A DNA stretch of 7,077 nt, from the NCBI GenBank assembly GCA_945897395.1, contig CAMDFE010000076.1, forward strand, positions 1-7,077. The letters are read 5' to 3'. Numbering within the stretch: position 1 is the first letter of the stretch; every line of letters starts with the position of its first letter. Source of the stretch: Chryseobacterium gleum. Its GTDB lineage: Bacteria > Bacteroidota > Bacteroidia > Flavobacteriales_D > Sanyastnellaceae. The notes under the pieces are model-generated. The model made no database searches, was not told the DNA's origin, and saw only the letters and a program-made list of their open reading frames with translations. The position numbers and the translations under genes were made by a program. Below, one piece after another: positions 5,814 to 7,077 of this stretch.

Positions 5814-5825
5814 GCGAGAAATCGC
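5814..5825 (+). other. Small GAAA-tetraloop hairpin after tRNA-Leu
   Basis: GCGA (5814-5817), GAAA (5818-5821) and TCGC (5822-5825) form a 4-bp stem capped by a GNRA tetraloop, 5 nt beyond the tRNA 3' end. It could mark a 3' processing site or just stabilise the trailer. It is too short to be certain. Confidence 0.4.
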
Positions 5826-5832
5826 ACAAACT

Positions 5833-5862
5833 AAATCCTTGAAGAAATTCAAGGATTTTTTT
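5833..5862 (+). terminator. Rho-independent terminator after tRNA-Leu
   Basis: AAATCCTTGAA (5833-5843) and TTCAAGGATTT (5848-5858) are perfect 11-bp complements around the tetraloop GAAA (5844-5847), with the T-run reaching 5862. The stem is AT-rich. It should end the tRNA transcript, yet the acyltransferase ATG follows only 7 nt after the T-run, so it would also sit just at the 5' end of, or before, that gene's message. Confidence 0.85.
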
Positions 5863-5869
5863 ATTAATA

Positions 5870-6880
5870 ATGGAAGCAACAACCAATCCGATAGGACTCT
5901 TGAATGCCCTGCGCGGTATAGCCGCTTGGATGGTCTGTATGTTCCATTCGGCTTTCATTATTCAACCTTTTTATCCTGAGTTTCATCATATACTTGATTG
6001 GGGACAAGAGGGGGTTTATGTTTTTTTCGTGATTAGCGGTGTCGTTCTTCCGTGGTCCATGGAGCAAGGAAAGTACAGCTTCAAAAATTTAGATAAATTT
6101 ATGTTGAAACGAATCGTGCGATTGTATCCACCTTTCGTTATCTCTGTAATCGTTTTCGTTGCGGGAATCTGGATCATGAAAGACAACCGTTCGTTCTACG
6201 ATGCGGAAATAATGGAACGCTTCATGGACAGCGTGACGTTTCAAGTTCCTTTCAAAGAATCGAAATGGGTCTTAGAGGTGTATTGGACTCTGTTCGTTGA
6301 ATTTCAATACTACATCTATCTCGCGCTAATTTTCCCTTTCCTTGCGAGCAACAAACTACCCGTTCGCCTCATTGCATATTACGGAACATTGGGTTTAACT
6401 TTTCTCTCGCACTTCTTTGTGCCTATTCACACCAAAGAAAATTTGTTCTTCCATTTGCCTGTTTTCGCGCTTGGCTTTTCACTTTTCCTTTATTACAAAA
6501 AGAATATTTCGAAATTGGAATTTTGGAGTGGAGTAATCGCGTCACTCTGCCTTGGGCTATTCAACATATATGACCAATTGCATTTGGGAACGCACATAAC
6601 TATTGTGGCGGGGCTTACTTTCTCTGCAATCTATTTCATTAAGCGCGGACCGGCGTGGTTGAGCTTTCTTGGAGATGTTTCGTATTCGTACTATTTATTC
6701 CATCTCTTTTTCGTTTCATTCGTCTACGGGAAATTCTACCACGAATCGCAAGATCCTAAGTTAGTTTGGGTCGTCTTCATAGCCATTCAAGCTTATGCCG
6801 TATTGGGAGCATGGGTAATGTATCAACTCATTGAAAAGCCGTCTTTGGCTTGGACGAAAAAGATTCGTTACCGCTCGTAA
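5870..6880 (+). CDS. Acyltransferase family 3 membrane protein (OafA/YrhL-like)
   Basis: This 336-residue integral membrane protein is predicted to move acyl groups, commonly acetyl, onto a cell-envelope glycan, lipid or small molecule. About ten hydrophobic segments span the protein (roughly 12-34, 48-62, 84-103, 136-158, 165-183, 192-208, 217-233, 240-257, 268-288, 299-321). Family landmarks are LNALRGIAAWMVCMFH (11-26, with the conserved Arg15 and His26), GVYVFFVISGVVL (48-60), FMLKRIVRLYPPF (77-89), YWTLFVEFQYYI (138-149 region) and LGDVSYSYYLFHLF (267-280), then EKP near the end (322-324). The ATG at 5870 is the only usable start: an in-frame stop lies upstream at 5840 and the next Met (residue 21) is inside the first motif. 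No canonical promoter is visible between tRNA-Leu and the ATG. No glycan-synthesis genes lie beside it, so the acceptor is unknown. Confidence 0.92.
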   Translation: MEATTNPIGLLNALRGIAAWMVCMFHSAFIIQPFYPEFHHILDWGQEGVYVFFVISGVVLPWSMEQGKYSFKNLDKFMLKRIVRLYPPFVISVIVFVAGIWIMKDNRSFYDAEIMERFMDSVTFQVPFKESKWVLEVYWTLFVEFQYYIYLALIFPFLASNKLPVRLIAYYGTLGLTFLSHFFVPIHTKENLFFHLPVFALGFSLFLYYKKNISKLEFWSGVIASLCLGLFNIYDQLHLGTHITIVAGLTFSAIYFIKRGPAWLSFLGDVSYSYYLFHLFFVSFVYGKFYHESQDPKLVWVVFIAIQAYAVLGAWVMYQLIEKPSLAWTKKIRYRS

Positions 6881-6913
6881 AAACAATTCAACGACTCTCT
6901 TGTTGTCTTATTC

Positions 6914-7077
6914 ATGAAAGTATATCGTCTGTCTACCGAGACATTTATCCCAGCATCTCTCGAAACCGTTTGGAATTATTTCGCAACGCCTATCAATCTT
7001 AATGAAATGACTCCGCCGGATATGAGTTTTGAAATTCTTACTAATGTTGAAGGAGTGAAGATGTACCCTGGAATGAT
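6914..7077 (+). CDS. SRPBCC-family ligand-binding protein, 5' part only
   Basis: An open frame starts at ATG 6914 and runs off the window, giving 54 codons plus two bases. The product begins MKVYRLSTETFIPASLETVW, followed by NYFATPINLNEMTPPDM and ending VKMYPGM. The order of first beta strand, then an alpha segment with a W-x-x-F/YF-x-x-P-x-NL pattern, then TPP, resembles the N-terminus of SRPBCC (START/Bet v1-like) proteins often annotated as cyclase/dehydrase. Such proteins have a hydrophobic pocket, and the ligand usually cannot be guessed. The gap from the acyltransferase is 33 nt with no terminator and no clear promoter, so the two may be co-transcribed. Confidence 0.7.
   Translation, partial: MKVYRLSTETFIPASLETVWNYFATPINLNEMTPPDMSFEILTNVEGVKMYPGM

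Noticed and set aside
5235..5979. Open frames running through the tRNA genes on both strands
   Set aside because: They cross perfect tRNA cloverleaves and terminators. A stretch such as PEWDLNPHDRNGH is the well-known artefact of translating a tRNA-Leu antisense.

Overview
The window looks like ordinary chromosomal DNA from a member of the Bacteroidota, most likely Flavobacteriia or a relative. Three observations support this. Matches to the Bacteroidota promoter -7 element TAnnTTTG sit just upstream of three transcription units, and of alkB as an internal candidate. Start codons mostly lack Shine-Dalgarno sequences. The protein set also fits: type B L31, a RibBA-like protein with a decayed RibA half, and an AlkB-type hydroxylase. 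Base composition is moderately AT-rich. No mobile element, phage gene or CRISPR array is visible, and all complete reading frames look intact.

Layout: positions 1-117 are non-coding, with a small dyad and a possible leftward promoter. A good promoter (118-148) drives rpmE2 (ribosomal protein L31 type B), which ends in a strong intrinsic terminator (455-485). Next come argS, ribB (with a degenerate RibA-like C-terminus), def and a small lipoprotein gene. They are spaced 2 nt, 10 nt and -4 nt apart, so they are probably one operon. An AlkB-type membrane hydroxylase gene follows 16 nt later and may be in the same operon, but it has its own -7-like element directly before its ATG.

Positions 5522-5869 form an RNA island: a tRNA promoter, tRNA-Gly(GCC), a terminator-like hairpin, tRNA-Leu(UAA), then two GAAA-capped hairpins, the second followed by a T-run. 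An acyltransferase-3 membrane protein gene starts 7 nt after that T-run. The window ends inside a SRPBCC-family gene.

Functionally, argS, def, rpmE2 and the two tRNAs belong to translation, and ribB supplies the four-carbon precursor of riboflavin. The AlkB-like hydroxylase (terminal oxidation of alkanes or other alkyl chains) and the acyltransferase (acylation of an envelope glycan or lipid) are separate membrane functions. I do not see an obviously new system. The points most worth a second look are the decayed RibA domain, the near-zero leaders of argS and alkB, and the hairpin-dense tRNA/acyltransferase junction.
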